DNA of 64,000 bases, taken from an uncultured Porphyromonadaceae bacterium (GTDB taxonomy: Bacteria; Bacteroidota; Bacteroidia; Bacteroidales; Muribaculaceae). Both the position numbers and the translations under genes were made by a program. Where the stretch lies: positions 1-64,000 of the forward strand of contig CALEUL010000027.1 in NCBI GenBank assembly GCA_937921035.1, written 5' to 3'. Below are positions 8,193 to 17,052 of this stretch, piece after piece. Under the pieces are notes generated by a model, which did no database searches, was not told the origin of the DNA, and saw only the letters and a list, made by a program, of their open reading frames with translations. Numbering within the stretch: position 1 is the first letter of the stretch; the number at the start of each line of letters is the position of its first letter.

Positions 8193-9032
8193 ATGCTACC
8201 ACAGTTCATCACATGGGATGTCAATCCCGATATAATACACAGCTTCGTAACCGTTCGCTGGTACGGTCTGATGTTTGCCATCGGCTTCTGGCTGGGCTTC
8301 AATATCGTCGCCAAAATGTTCAAGCGCGACGGCGCACCCGAAAGCTGGGTGGGCACACTGCTGATATACGTTGCCATAGCCACCATCGTTGGTGCGCGTC
8401 TGGGCCACGTGCTCTTCTATCAGTGGGATTATTACAGCGCTCATCCCTGGAAGATTCTCGCCGTATGGGAAGGCGGCCTCGCAAGCCACGGCGGCGCAAT
8501 CGCCATTATCATAGCGGTGATTCTGTTCAGCATTTTCACCACCAAACGCAATCCGCTGTGGACCTTCGACCGTCTGACAGTGGCCATCGCCCTTGTAGGC
8601 TCGCTGATACGAATCGGCAACCTTATGAACAGTGAGATTTTCGGCCATCCCACCGACTTGCCCTGGGGCTTCATGTTCGTACGTTCAGCCGAATGGCAGG
8701 CTCTCTATCCCGGCATGCCGTGCCATCCTACGCAGATATATGAATCGCTCACATATCTGGCGCTTTTCGGGCTTATGATGTGGATGTACTGGAAGCGCAA
8801 CTGCGGCGACAGGCCCGGTCTGCTGTTCGGCACGTTCCTTATCGGTACCTTCGCCACGCGTTTCTTCATTGAATTTATCAAGAACAATCAGGTGGCTTTC
8901 GAGGACAACATGGTACTGAACATGGGTCAGATTCTCAGCATACCATTCGCTGCCGCAGGCATCATTCTGGTGATATGGGCGCTGACGCACAAGAAAGTTA
9001 CCTATCCTGCCGTAAAGGAAAAGGGAAAATAA
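8193..9032 (+). CDS. lgt: Prolipoprotein diacylglyceryl transferase
   Basis: Transfers diacylglycerol from phosphatidylglycerol to the lipobox cysteine of prolipoproteins, the first step in lipoprotein maturation. 279 residues with about seven membrane segments. Diagnostic pieces are ARLGHVLFYQ, WEGGLASHGG (the H-G-G catalytic-region motif), RIGNLMNSEIFG and CHPTQIYE. It follows the symporter gene by 6 bases. Lipoprotein substrates in this window include the BtuG-like, BtuH-like, FKBP and TPR proteins. Confidence 0.95.
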   Translation: MLPQFITWDVNPDIIHSFVTVRWYGLMFAIGFWLGFNIVAKMFKRDGAPESWVGTLLIYVAIATIVGARLGHVLFYQWDYYSAHPWKILAVWEGGLASHGGAIAIIIAVILFSIFTTKRNPLWTFDRLTVAIALVGSLIRIGNLMNSEIFGHPTDLPWGFMFVRSAEWQALYPGMPCHPTQIYESLTYLALFGLMMWMYWKRNCGDRPGLLFGTFLIGTFATRFFIEFIKNNQVAFEDNMVLNMGQILSIPFAAAGIILVIWALTHKKVTYPAVKEKGK

Positions 9033-9036
9033 GCAA

Positions 9037-9807
9037 TCACCTTTTCGGGCACTGCCACTGACCTTTGCCTACGGTCTTGTCGCCGTAGGCAATGGCATGA
9101 CGCGGGCAATAATGATAGCACCGCAGGCATAAAGCGCAGTTATCGCCCCAGACGGGTGTTTCACCGTCCATACGTATATTCTGCATGGGGCAGATGCGTG
9201 CGCACAGGCCACAAGAAATACATCCGCCCTTGGCATGGAACGGCTTGGGCGACATTGCAAAGCGTACAAACCAGGGATATATCACAGCCGATTTTACCCA
9301 CGGAAACGAACCGCGGACAAGTTCTGACGGACCATCGTTCTTTATGGCAGCAGCAATATCGCGTACACGACCGACAGCCTCGGAAAGTTTTCTGGCCGCC
9401 AAATCCGGTGTGTCGACATCGAAGCCTTTCATCAGCGTGTATGTGTTAGGCATTATCACGGCGAATGCCGAACGGGCATCGCAGCCTCGCGCCTCAACGA
9501 GGCGGCGCCACTGGCGGTCGGTATACGCCATATCGTCGCCGCAGGTGGTTACCATATAATGTTTTGCGGCACGGGCGCCCGGTCCAAGCACACACTCGCG
9601 GATAACTCTCGCCACCACGGGCGGGACACCCCACGAATATGTCGGGAACATCCATATAACACGTGCGCCGGCAGTATCAACAATACACTTGGAGGGATCT
9701 ACAAGTACATCGCCCGCAAGTTCAAGCACTTCGCTTTCATCCAGATGCGAAGCCAAGGCACGCGCCACTCTGGCGGTGTTACCGGTACCGGAGAAAAAGA
9801 CTATCAT
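9037..9807 (-). CDS. Flavodoxin plus 2[4Fe-4S] ferredoxin protein (EFR1 type)
   Basis: 256 residues. The N-terminus (FFSGTGNTARVARALA) is a flavodoxin-fold FMN site. The C-terminal third carries two 4Fe-4S motifs, CISCGLCARICP and CALCLRCYHYCP (about residues 193-240). Such proteins transfer electrons in the cytoplasm, but the redox partner is not known. The start codon overlaps the stop of the DUF2027-Smr gene as ATGA, so it is the last gene of the gltX operon. It converges on lgt with 4 bases between the stops. Confidence 0.88.
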   Translation of the reverse strand: MIVFFSGTGNTARVARALASHLDESEVLELAGDVLVDPSKCIVDTAGARVIWMFPTYSWGVPPVVARVIRECVLGPGARAAKHYMVTTCGDDMAYTDRQWRRLVEARGCDARSAFAVIMPNTYTLMKGFDVDTPDLAARKLSEAVGRVRDIAAAIKNDGPSELVRGSFPWVKSAVIYPWFVRFAMSPKPFHAKGGCISCGLCARICPMQNIRMDGETPVWGDNCALCLRCYHYCPRHAIAYGDKTVGKGQWQCPKR

Positions 9808-10925
9808 TTTCCTTTGCCGCGACGGTTTTTTCTTTCCGGCGCAACATACCGGATTGTTACCTGCGTTGCCCCGTAGCCATATTTCTCGAAAGACGCATCC
9901 TGGACGTCATGGCCACTGAAGCGATGGGTAAGTTCTTTCAGTATGGCTTGTTTCAGCACGCCATCGCCCTTGCCATGTATAAAAATAATACGTGTGCCGG
10001 GACGTTTTACATGCTCGCGCATAACCTGTTCGAAGCGGTCGATCTGCGCGTTGAGTATGTCGGACGCTTCCATGCCGGCGAGGGTATCAAACAACGCCGA
10101 GGCATGCAAGTCAACCTCTATCGGGCCAATAATCAGCTCTTTCGGCTTCGCCAATGGCTTAGGAGCCTCGACGGCACGCACATCGGCAGCCTTCTGTTTC
10201 ATTCCTTCGGCCAATTTTTCCGGAGTGAGCACAAAAGGTTCCGGCTGACGGTCGTCGGTAACAATATCGAATGCTATCACAGGATTGTCGAAGTACTCGT
10301 TGGGGCGGAAACAATGCAGTTTTGCAAACTTGGTGGTGTCTACCTTAAACTCTATGGAGCCGGGTTGCTTGGCCGCAAAAAGCCTGTCGCGCTTGAAAGC
10401 GACATACTGCACTGTCATGCGGTCGAATGCGGTAAGGTCGGCGGCCTCCATATCAAACAGGAATTCCTGGATATTAGGCTCGATAATACCGTCGTACCAC
10501 AGTTTCCACTCCGTGTCGGCAGTCGCTTTGGCAGCCACCGTAAGAAAGATATAATAATTTGAATCGTTCACGAAGTAAGCCTCGTATGACGATTGCGACA
10601 GCGCCTTAAGATTCGTTGCCTCGAATCCAATAACAAGATTTATCCTGTTGCCCGTGGCTGTTTCTATAACTGGCAGTTTTGTAGGCTCCGGCGTAGTGTT
10701 TTTCGATTGCGGCGCAGGTATGGGCGCAGCATAGGCCGAAGCCACGCTTTTGGGCGCAGCCTTCGGATTTGCCGAGGGAGATGCCACAACAACACATTCG
10801 CGAACGAGAACGGGTGTTTCAAAACCATCCTCGTCAACATAGGCAATGTCGCCTTGAATTTTCACTACAATACCGCCGCCCACAGCGTTGAGATAGCGTA
10901 CTGTATCACCAATTTTAAGAGCCAT
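9804..10925 (-). CDS. DUF2027 and Smr domain protein
   Basis: 373 residues. The first 50 residues (KIGDTVRYLNAVGGGIV) form an SH3-like DUF2027 start; residues 50-85 are a low-complexity Ala/Pro/Ser linker; the middle is a beta-rich DUF2027 core; the last 85 or so are an Smr domain with VDLHAS and IIFIHGKGDGVLK. Smr domains of this kind cleave or bind nucleic acid in MutS2 and related proteins, and some act at ribosomes. Here there is no MutS ATPase. The gene sits between the ArgC-like gene (19 bases) and the flavodoxin gene (4-base overlap). A role with branched nucleic acid or ribosomes is inference only. Confidence 0.85.
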   Translation of the reverse strand: MALKIGDTVRYLNAVGGGIVVKIQGDIAYVDEDGFETPVLVRECVVVASPSANPKAAPKSVASAYAAPIPAPQSKNTTPEPTKLPVIETATGNRINLVIGFEATNLKALSQSSYEAYFVNDSNYYIFLTVAAKATADTEWKLWYDGIIEPNIQEFLFDMEAADLTAFDRMTVQYVAFKRDRLFAAKQPGSIEFKVDTTKFAKLHCFRPNEYFDNPVIAFDIVTDDRQPEPFVLTPEKLAEGMKQKAADVRAVEAPKPLAKPKELIIGPIEVDLHASALFDTLAGMEASDILNAQIDRFEQVMREHVKRPGTRIIFIHGKGDGVLKQAILKELTHRFSGHDVQDASFEKYGYGATQVTIRYVAPERKNRRGKGK

Positions 10926-10944
10926 GATCTTTTGTTTTTACAGA

Positions 10945-11841
10945 TTATATGGATAGCCCTGTGCGCTCGTGCAGCCCGAAGAGGAGATCCATTATATGGA
11001 CAGCGTTTCCTGTGCAGCCCTTTGTCAGCTGGTCCATAGAGGCGTTTACGGTAAGGATATCGCCTTCTTTGCTAAGCTGCAGCAGGCATTTGTTGCTGCC
11101 GCGCAAGTCCTCGTCGACACCTCCACTGCCGGGAATCACATAAACGAAGTTATGATCCTCGTATGCGTCGCGGAACAGGCGTTCTATCTCCTCGATTGCG
11201 AGAGGTGTCTCTATAGATATTTCGGCATCGAGGCGTTTGTATGGCGCGGGAGCGATGTTGTCCACACTGAACGGTCCGGCAAATCCGGGCTGAACGGAAG
11301 CAAGGAAACGCGAAGCCTCCTCAATGGCTGCAGAAACATCTTTTTCGCCGGAAATCTTGAGCCGTACCGGCCCTGTCAACAGGCCGCTCTTGGCAAGTGG
11401 GAGCAGCGACAACTCGATAATCATAGCTTCGGGACGCGGCGACACTGCGGCACGGGCACCGCGCACAAGTGGCTTGCGGTTGTATTCCGGCAACCCGTAT
11501 ACAAAATCATCGTTACCACCCGCAAGAAGATGCGGGGCGTTGCCTAACACGATAAGACGGAAGTCGCTGTCGTTCTTGAATTTTTCTACTATTTCCGGAG
11601 TTATATTTTCTTCATCAATAACAAAGAGCACATCAAGATGGTCCAGGTTAAGAACTCTTTCAAGAGTAAGTTCAGTTTCACCGGCATACACGGGATGAAG
11701 TTCGGCAAGAGGTACCGTATTTCCCGCCGGCGAAGCCACAGAACGCAAATCCACATCGGGATGACGCAGCAGCAGACGCAGCAGCTGTTTTCTAATATGG
11801 TCGTCGAGGGCGGCGGAGCCGTATATTCCTACTTTAATCAT
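10945..11841 (-). CDS. ArgC-like protein without the catalytic cysteine
   Basis: 298 residues, slightly shorter than N-acetyl-gamma-glutamyl-phosphate reductase. It keeps the N-terminal Rossmann start VGIYGSAALDD, LLRHPDV, FVYGLPE (residues 113-119), LLPLAKSGLL, and the C-terminal TKGCTGNAVHIMDLLFGL (273-290). The active-site segment, normally N-P-G-C-Y, reads S-P-R-P-E (134-138), so the nucleophilic cysteine is Pro137 in an ungapped alignment made from memory. The HxH-type histidines are also absent. It is therefore unlikely to reduce acyl phosphates by the normal route and may be a regulator or structural paralogue. It lies between kdtA and the DUF2027-Smr gene, with no arginine genes nearby. 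Confidence 0.75.
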   Translation of the reverse strand: MIKVGIYGSAALDDHIRKQLLRLLLRHPDVDLRSVASPAGNTVPLAELHPVYAGETELTLERVLNLDHLDVLFVIDEENITPEIVEKFKNDSDFRLIVLGNAPHLLAGGNDDFVYGLPEYNRKPLVRGARAAVSPRPEAMIIELSLLPLAKSGLLTGPVRLKISGEKDVSAAIEEASRFLASVQPGFAGPFSVDNIAPAPYKRLDAEISIETPLAIEEIERLFRDAYEDHNFVYVIPGSGGVDEDLRGSNKCLLQLSKEGDILTVNASMDQLTKGCTGNAVHIMDLLFGLHERTGLSI

Positions 11842-11848
11842 GGTATGC

Positions 11849-13138
11849 TCAGTTGGTTTCGATGTTAAAAATGCTCCGCATCACAATGGACGTTGCGCCC
11901 ACCTTGGAAGCTATATAATTACCGGCCGCCTTGCCGGCAGCGGCGATAAATTGTTTATCGGACAGTATCTTATCCAGAAATGCGGCCATATCGGCGGAAG
12001 ATGTTATGCACACACCACCGCCACATGCGCACAACTCCCGGGCTTCTACAAACTTGCTGTTGTTAGGACCGAACGCAACGGGAATGCCGTAGACAGCGGC
12101 CTCGTTTATGTTGTGTATACCCACGCCAAATCCTCCGCCCACATACGCAGCATCGGCATAGCGGTAGAGACTGCTCAGCATTCCGAAGCTGTCCACAATC
12201 AGATACCTTAGCTTCGCGGCTACCTTGGCGGCATCCTCGGGAGATTTGGCGTTGACACGCATAAAATCGGACAGCAGCATCGTTTCGTCGGAACCGAGAC
12301 GACGGCGCATGGCAGCAAGACGGTTCTTATCGAATTCGTGCGGTGCTATAATAGCACGAATGTCCGGACGGCGACGCAATTCGTCTACGTACACATCCTC
12401 GTCTTTTTCCCAGCTGCTACCTACAACAAGTACGGGCGAACCGGGCGTTGACGTGCAGAAAATTTCTACCGGCGGAATTCTGTGGCCGTTGCGGCGGATG
12501 GTGGACACACGGTCGAACCGGGTGTCGCCGGCGACGGTAACATCGGTTATACCTATACCCTCCAATAATTTGCGAGACCCCTCTTCCTGCACGAATATGT
12601 GCGTGAAGTTACGCAGGATATTGCGGAACGTACCACCCCAGGGACGAAAGAAAATCTGTCCCGGGCGGAATATGGAGGATATAAGATACACCGGAATATT
12701 GCGGCGGCGCAGCTGCGTGAGATAGTTGCCCCAGAATTCGTATTTCACGAAGATAGCCGTACGGGGACAGGCGGCGTCGAGAAAGGCCGATACCAGCGAC
12801 GGCGTATCGAAAGGCAGATAAACCACAGCCACGCGCGGATCGTAACCGCAGCGCACTTCGTAGCCCGAAGGCGAGAAGAAAGTAAGCAGCACCTTTGCGT
12901 CCGGGCGCTTTTCAAACAGCGCCTCGATAACTGGGCGTCCCTGCTCGAATTCGCCAAGCGAGGCAGCGTGAATCCACAGGTCGAAGCCGTCCGGCGCAAG
13001 CTCGCGGCGGAAAGTCTCCAGCCGCTTCAGCGTTTCATTCTGCCCGCTAAGCATGTGCCGCACCTTTGTCGATTTAAGTGCGGCCACACGTGCGGCGCAG
13101 CGGTACAATACTATGCCGGCGTTGTACAGCGGGTTCAT
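11849..13138 (-). CDS. kdtA: 3-deoxy-D-manno-octulosonic acid (Kdo) transferase
   Basis: Adds Kdo to lipid A precursor at the inner membrane during lipopolysaccharide synthesis (also called waaA). 429 residues. The N-terminal GT30 domain holds IHAASLGEFEQGRPVIE, with the catalytic-type Glu in GEFE, then FFSPSGYE and VKYEFWGNYL. The C-terminal GT-B domain holds VVGSSWEKDE and GVGIHNINEAAVYG (sugar-nucleotide side). The start overlaps the gltX stop by 4 bases, and the stop lies 7 bases before the ArgC-like gene. Confidence 0.93.
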   Translation of the reverse strand: MNPLYNAGIVLYRCAARVAALKSTKVRHMLSGQNETLKRLETFRRELAPDGFDLWIHAASLGEFEQGRPVIEALFEKRPDAKVLLTFFSPSGYEVRCGYDPRVAVVYLPFDTPSLVSAFLDAACPRTAIFVKYEFWGNYLTQLRRRNIPVYLISSIFRPGQIFFRPWGGTFRNILRNFTHIFVQEEGSRKLLEGIGITDVTVAGDTRFDRVSTIRRNGHRIPPVEIFCTSTPGSPVLVVGSSWEKDEDVYVDELRRRPDIRAIIAPHEFDKNRLAAMRRRLGSDETMLLSDFMRVNAKSPEDAAKVAAKLRYLIVDSFGMLSSLYRYADAAYVGGGFGVGIHNINEAAVYGIPVAFGPNNSKFVEARELCACGGGVCITSSADMAAFLDKILSDKQFIAAAGKAAGNYIASKVGATSIVMRSIFNIETN

Positions 13139-14676
13139 TCAGCCGGCTTTATGTTTTCAATGCCGGCTTTCAGACGCGCAACTGTTTTATCGCGGCCGAT
13201 AAGGTCGGTGATATCGAACATGTGCGGGCCCTTGCACTCGCCTACCACGCACAGGCGGAAAGCGTTCATCACATTGCCGAGATGCAGCCCGTTATCGGAA
13301 ATCCACTGCATCACAGCAGGCTCGAGCACTGCCGAAGAAAAGTCGGGCTGACTCTCGAGCAGCTTGGCAAGGGCATCCATAGTTGCGGGCATTTCCTCGC
13401 TCCAGCGTTTCTTCACAGCCTTGGGATCGTACTCGGCAGGATCGGCAAAGAAGAAGTGGGCGTGCTCCCACAAGTCCTTTACAAAGTTTATACGGCTCTT
13501 GACCAGACCGACAGCCTTGGCGATGTATTCGTCGGAGAAATCGTCGGGGTTAACGCCATGCTCACGAAGAACAGGTTTGAACAGTTCGGCAAGACGGGTA
13601 TCGTCGAGGTTCTGCAGATAGGTATGATTGAACCACTTGCCCTTTTCGAAAGCGAATTTGGCACCTGCACGAGAGCAGTGCTTGAACGAGAACTTCTCGA
13701 TAAGTTCGTCCATCGACATCACTTCGGTATCGTCGCCGGGGTTCCATCCCAATAGAGCCAGGAAATTAACTACAGCCTCGGGCAGATAGCCGCTCTCACG
13801 ATATCCCGATGAAATGTCGCCGCTCTTGGGGTCGTGCCACTCCAGAGGGAATACAGGGAATCCAAGGCGATCGCCGTCGCGTTTGCTCAGCTTGCCTTTT
13901 CCGTCGGGTTTGAGCAACAGAGGCAGGTGAACGAACTGCGGGGCTGTATCAGCCCAGCCGAAAGCCTCATAGAGCAGCACGTGCAGCGGTGCCGAAGGCA
14001 GCCATTCCTCACCGCGGATAACATGCGACACCTTCATGAGATGATCGTCCACGATGTTGGCAAGGTGATATGTGGGCAGGTCGTCGGCGCTCTTGTACAG
14101 CACCTTGTCGTCGAGGATATCGCTCTTGATGGTAACCTTACCGCGGAGAAGGTCGTCAACCTCCACGTCGCGTCCCGGCTCGATACGGAAACGCACAACA
14201 TACTGCGTACCCTCGTCGATAAGTTTCTTTACCTCCTCGGCAGGCATCGTAAGCGAGTTACGCATGAGCATGCGAGTGGAAGCATCGTACTGGAAGTTGG
14301 GAATCTCGGCGCGTTTGGCCTCAAGTTCGGCAGGAGTATCGAAAGCGATGTAAGCCTTTCCGGCATCGAGCAGCATCTTCACATGTTCCCGATAAATGTC
14401 GCGGCGCTCGCTTTGCTTGTAAGGTCCGTAAGGACCTCCTTCGCGCACGCCCTCGTCGATACCGATGCCAAGCCATGCAAGAGCCTCGTTGATATAATCC
14501 TCGGCTCCGGGCACAAAACGCTGGGAATCCGTGTCCTCGATTCGAAGAATCATTTTGCCGCCGTTCTGACGGGCGAAAAGATAGTTGTACAGGGCGGTAC
14601 GGACGCCGCCGATATGCAGAGGGCCTGTGGGCGATGGTGCGAAACGGACCCTTACTTCACGTTCTGTCTGAGACAT
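13135..14676 (-). CDS. gltX: Glutamyl-tRNA synthetase
   Basis: 513 residues. Class I aminoacyl-tRNA synthetase: RFAPSPTGPLHIGGVRTALY carries the HIGH-type motif (HIGG) and KLSKRDGDR is the KMSKS-type motif, near residue 260. The C-terminal alpha-helical anticodon-binding domain runs from about residue 340. It is the first gene of a five-gene minus-strand operon (gltX, kdtA, ArgC-like, DUF2027-Smr, flavodoxin) with overlaps or short gaps throughout. A -7 box lies at 14719-14726. Confidence 0.96.
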   Translation of the reverse strand: MSQTEREVRVRFAPSPTGPLHIGGVRTALYNYLFARQNGGKMILRIEDTDSQRFVPGAEDYINEALAWLGIGIDEGVREGGPYGPYKQSERRDIYREHVKMLLDAGKAYIAFDTPAELEAKRAEIPNFQYDASTRMLMRNSLTMPAEEVKKLIDEGTQYVVRFRIEPGRDVEVDDLLRGKVTIKSDILDDKVLYKSADDLPTYHLANIVDDHLMKVSHVIRGEEWLPSAPLHVLLYEAFGWADTAPQFVHLPLLLKPDGKGKLSKRDGDRLGFPVFPLEWHDPKSGDISSGYRESGYLPEAVVNFLALLGWNPGDDTEVMSMDELIEKFSFKHCSRAGAKFAFEKGKWFNHTYLQNLDDTRLAELFKPVLREHGVNPDDFSDEYIAKAVGLVKSRINFVKDLWEHAHFFFADPAEYDPKAVKKRWSEEMPATMDALAKLLESQPDFSSAVLEPAVMQWISDNGLHLGNVMNAFRLCVVGECKGPHMFDITDLIGRDKTVARLKAGIENIKPAE

Positions 14677-14718
14677 GATAGTTTATGCTGTTTAAATGCG
14701 ATTTCTATTAATAAGGTG

Positions 14719-14726
14719 CAAAGTTA
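14719..14726 (-). promoter_or_regulatory. -7 box for the gltX operon
   Basis: TAACTTTG on the minus strand, 42 bases upstream of the gltX start. The -33 region is C-rich without a clear TTG. Confidence 0.5.
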
Positions 14727-14778
14727 CTAAAAAATCGCGACATACCTACTCCCCCGCCCCACAATCTGCCAAAAAGGC

Positions 14779-15396
14779 CTAAGATAAAGTTGGTAATGGC
14801 CAAGGATGTCGAATATAATCAGGATGTGGCGGTGCCGCTAATGGTTTTGCCGGGACGCCTCCAACGGTGGTTTCTTGAGGAACATCGCGGGTTACTACCG
14901 CACCCGCCCCTATACATGCGCCACTACCTATATCAATGTCATCTACGATGCTGACACCAGGACCGACATAAACATTATTACCAATATGTGCTGCTTGAGG
15001 TGTATTAGACCCTATAGTCGTAAACTGACCAAGATGCACATTATTACCTATTACGGCGCCAGGACTAATAACCAAACCATTGCAATGTTGGATATATAAG
15101 CCATAACCAATAACAGTGCGAGGTGGGATAAAAAGGCCGTATCCTCGTTTATAGCGCCCTGCAAGCCATCTGGCAAGTGGATAAAGCCAGCCGCGACGAT
15201 ATTGTGCAAGGCGAAACCAGAAAGAAAAACCTATGCTAATACGGCTCCATCCAGATAACCATATCCGGAATAAACTGTCATAGCGACCATTATGGCGATA
15301 TGAATCCGAACGAATTAATTCCACACAATCACGATAAGAATGTGGAATTGGTATATAAACATCTTCGCCCGATATAGTATATTTCTTTAGTTCCAT
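14779..15396 (-). CDS. Left-handed beta-helix O-acetyltransferase, serine acetyltransferase-like
   Basis: 205 residues. After about 80 residues of basic/aromatic N-terminus, hexapeptide repeats start (VIGYGLYIQ, GAVIGNNVHLGQFTTIG, AHIGNNVYVGPGVSIVDDIDIGSGACIGAGAVV) and end in DVPQETTVGGVPAK, the typical acetyl-CoA-binding tail. The His in QHCNG matches the catalytic His region of CysE-like enzymes. The N-terminal CysE domain for the cysteine synthase complex is missing, so a capsule or glycan O-acetyltransferase is as likely as cysteine synthesis. The DNA is clearly more AT-rich than the neighbours, suggesting acquisition from elsewhere. Confidence 0.8.
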   Translation of the reverse strand: MELKKYTISGEDVYIPIPHSYRDCVELIRSDSYRHNGRYDSLFRIWLSGWSRISIGFSFWFRLAQYRRGWLYPLARWLAGRYKRGYGLFIPPRTVIGYGLYIQHCNGLVISPGAVIGNNVHLGQFTTIGSNTPQAAHIGNNVYVGPGVSIVDDIDIGSGACIGAGAVVTRDVPQETTVGGVPAKPLAAPPHPDYIRHPWPLPTLS

Positions 15397-15558
15397 ATAT
15401 GTAGTAAAAATCTTCTCATAAGATTGTATTAAGAATTTACAAAAATAGACATTATGAGATAAAATCCTTTTACCAAGTTGTTAAAATCCATTAATTGAAA
15501 TTGATTGATGATTTTACAGTTACTACAGTGTAATTATAGAAATAGTCCCACAACACAT

Positions 15559-15596
15559 CAATAGCCTCCCAAAACATGCGTCTCGGGAGGCTATTG
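15559..15596 (-). terminator. Hairpin after the malic enzyme gene
   Basis: A 12-bp perfect stem (15559-15570 with 15585-15596) just past the minus-strand malic enzyme stop. The T-run behind it is poor. The rest of the AT-rich gap 15397-15609 holds nothing recognisable. Confidence 0.65.
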
Positions 15597-15609
15597 TGTG
15601 GAGTGTGAG

Positions 15610-16941
15610 TTAGATTGCTTTGCCGGAGGCGATGAAGGCGCGCATGGCGTGGTCGGAATCCGATACATATCTTGCCAGGGCGCGGCCATAGCGTTCGGGG
15701 TTCTCGATTATCTTGCGGGCTACGCCGCTGTCCGTGGCGGCGCGGACCACTGCCGGCGGCACTTCGATAAGCAGCCGGCGGTCGAATGGTTTCGGCAAAA
15801 TATAATCCGGACCGAATTCAAGATTTTCATCCGGATACAGCTCGCGCACCTCTCCGCTGACCGGCTTGCGAGCCAATTCTGCGATAGCCTTGGCAGCCGC
15901 AATTTTCATTTCTGTGTTGATAACTCCGGCGCGACAGTCCAGAGCGCCACGGAAAATGTAAGGGAAGCCGAGAACATTGTTTATCTGGTTGGGATAATCG
16001 GAGCGGCCTGTGGCGAAAACAATGTCGCTCCTTGTTTTCTGGGCAAGATCTCGTGCGATTTCCGGATCCGGGTTCGCCAGAGCGAAAACGATGGGTTTAG
16101 GAGCCATCGTGGCGAGCATTTCGGGCGTGAGCACATCGGCAACAGAGAGGCCGAGAAACATATCGGCCCCTTTCAGCGCATCGGCAAGCGTGTCGATATC
16201 TCTGCGGTCGGTTGCGAATGCAGCTTTCTGCGTCGCAAGTTTCTGACGGTCGGAACGAATAACACCTTTACTGTCGCACATCACAATGTTTTCGTGCTTG
16301 AGTCCAAGACCGACAAGCAGATTCGTACATGCTATGGCAGCCGCACCGGCTCCGTTTACAACTACCTTTATATCATCTATTTTCTTACCCTGAATATGCA
16401 GGGCGTTTATTGTGGCGGCTGCAACGATTGTGGCTGTGCCGTGCTGGTCATCGTGCATCACGGGAATGCCGCACTTGCCTACGAGACCATCTTCCACAGC
16501 GAAACACTCGGGGGCCTTGATATCTTCCAAATTGATACCTCCAAAACCGGGAGAAAGAGCCTTTACAATGGCAACAAGCCGTTCGGGGTCGGTTTCGTCA
16601 AGTTCGATATCCATTGCGTTGACTCCGGCGAAAATCTTGAAGAGCAAAGCCTTGCCCTCCATGACAGGCTTAGAAGCCAGCGCGCCGAGGTTTCCCAACC
16701 CCAGCACGGCGGTACCGTTGGATATAACCGCCACGGTGTTGCCACGGTCGGTATATGTGTAAGCCTTCTCGGGATCTTTGGAGATTTCGATGCAGGGGTA
16801 TGCGACACCAGGCGAATATGCCAGCGACAAATCCTCCGGCGAGTAAAACGGTTTGGTAGGCACTATTTCTATCTTGCCCGGATTGGGATAACGGTGATAT
16901 GCAAGCGCACGTGCCCGCGGTCGGTCGAACATATTTTTCAT
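15610..16941 (-). CDS. NADP-type malic enzyme, single-domain form
   Basis: Oxidatively decarboxylates malate to pyruvate. 443 residues. The N-terminus ALAYHRYPNPGKIEIVPTKP is typical of MaeB-type enzymes; LAYSPGVA, the NAD(P) site GAGAAAIAC near residue 185, and the metal-site region LEDIKAPECF are intact. Two-domain MaeB proteins are about 760 residues with a C-terminal phosphotransacetylase-like half. Here the reading frame ends cleanly after SDSDHAMRAFIASGKAI and the 210 bases downstream hold no remnant of that half. The product should still be an active malic enzyme, but would lack the acetyl-CoA-sensing module of MaeB. Confidence 0.88.
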   Translation of the reverse strand: MKNMFDRPRARALAYHRYPNPGKIEIVPTKPFYSPEDLSLAYSPGVAYPCIEISKDPEKAYTYTDRGNTVAVISNGTAVLGLGNLGALASKPVMEGKALLFKIFAGVNAMDIELDETDPERLVAIVKALSPGFGGINLEDIKAPECFAVEDGLVGKCGIPVMHDDQHGTATIVAAATINALHIQGKKIDDIKVVVNGAGAAAIACTNLLVGLGLKHENIVMCDSKGVIRSDRQKLATQKAAFATDRRDIDTLADALKGADMFLGLSVADVLTPEMLATMAPKPIVFALANPDPEIARDLAQKTRSDIVFATGRSDYPNQINNVLGFPYIFRGALDCRAGVINTEMKIAAAKAIAELARKPVSGEVRELYPDENLEFGPDYILPKPFDRRLLIEVPPAVVRAATDSGVARKIIENPERYGRALARYVSDSDHAMRAFIASGKAI

Positions 16942-17052
16942 GTGGAATCGTTTTTAAACAAGCGTTCCGTCGGCTCGGGATGTGCCGGCGGAACACCTTT
17001 TCAGAAATATATATAACATTCAACCATAAAAGGTCTTGGCAGATCCGGCGTA

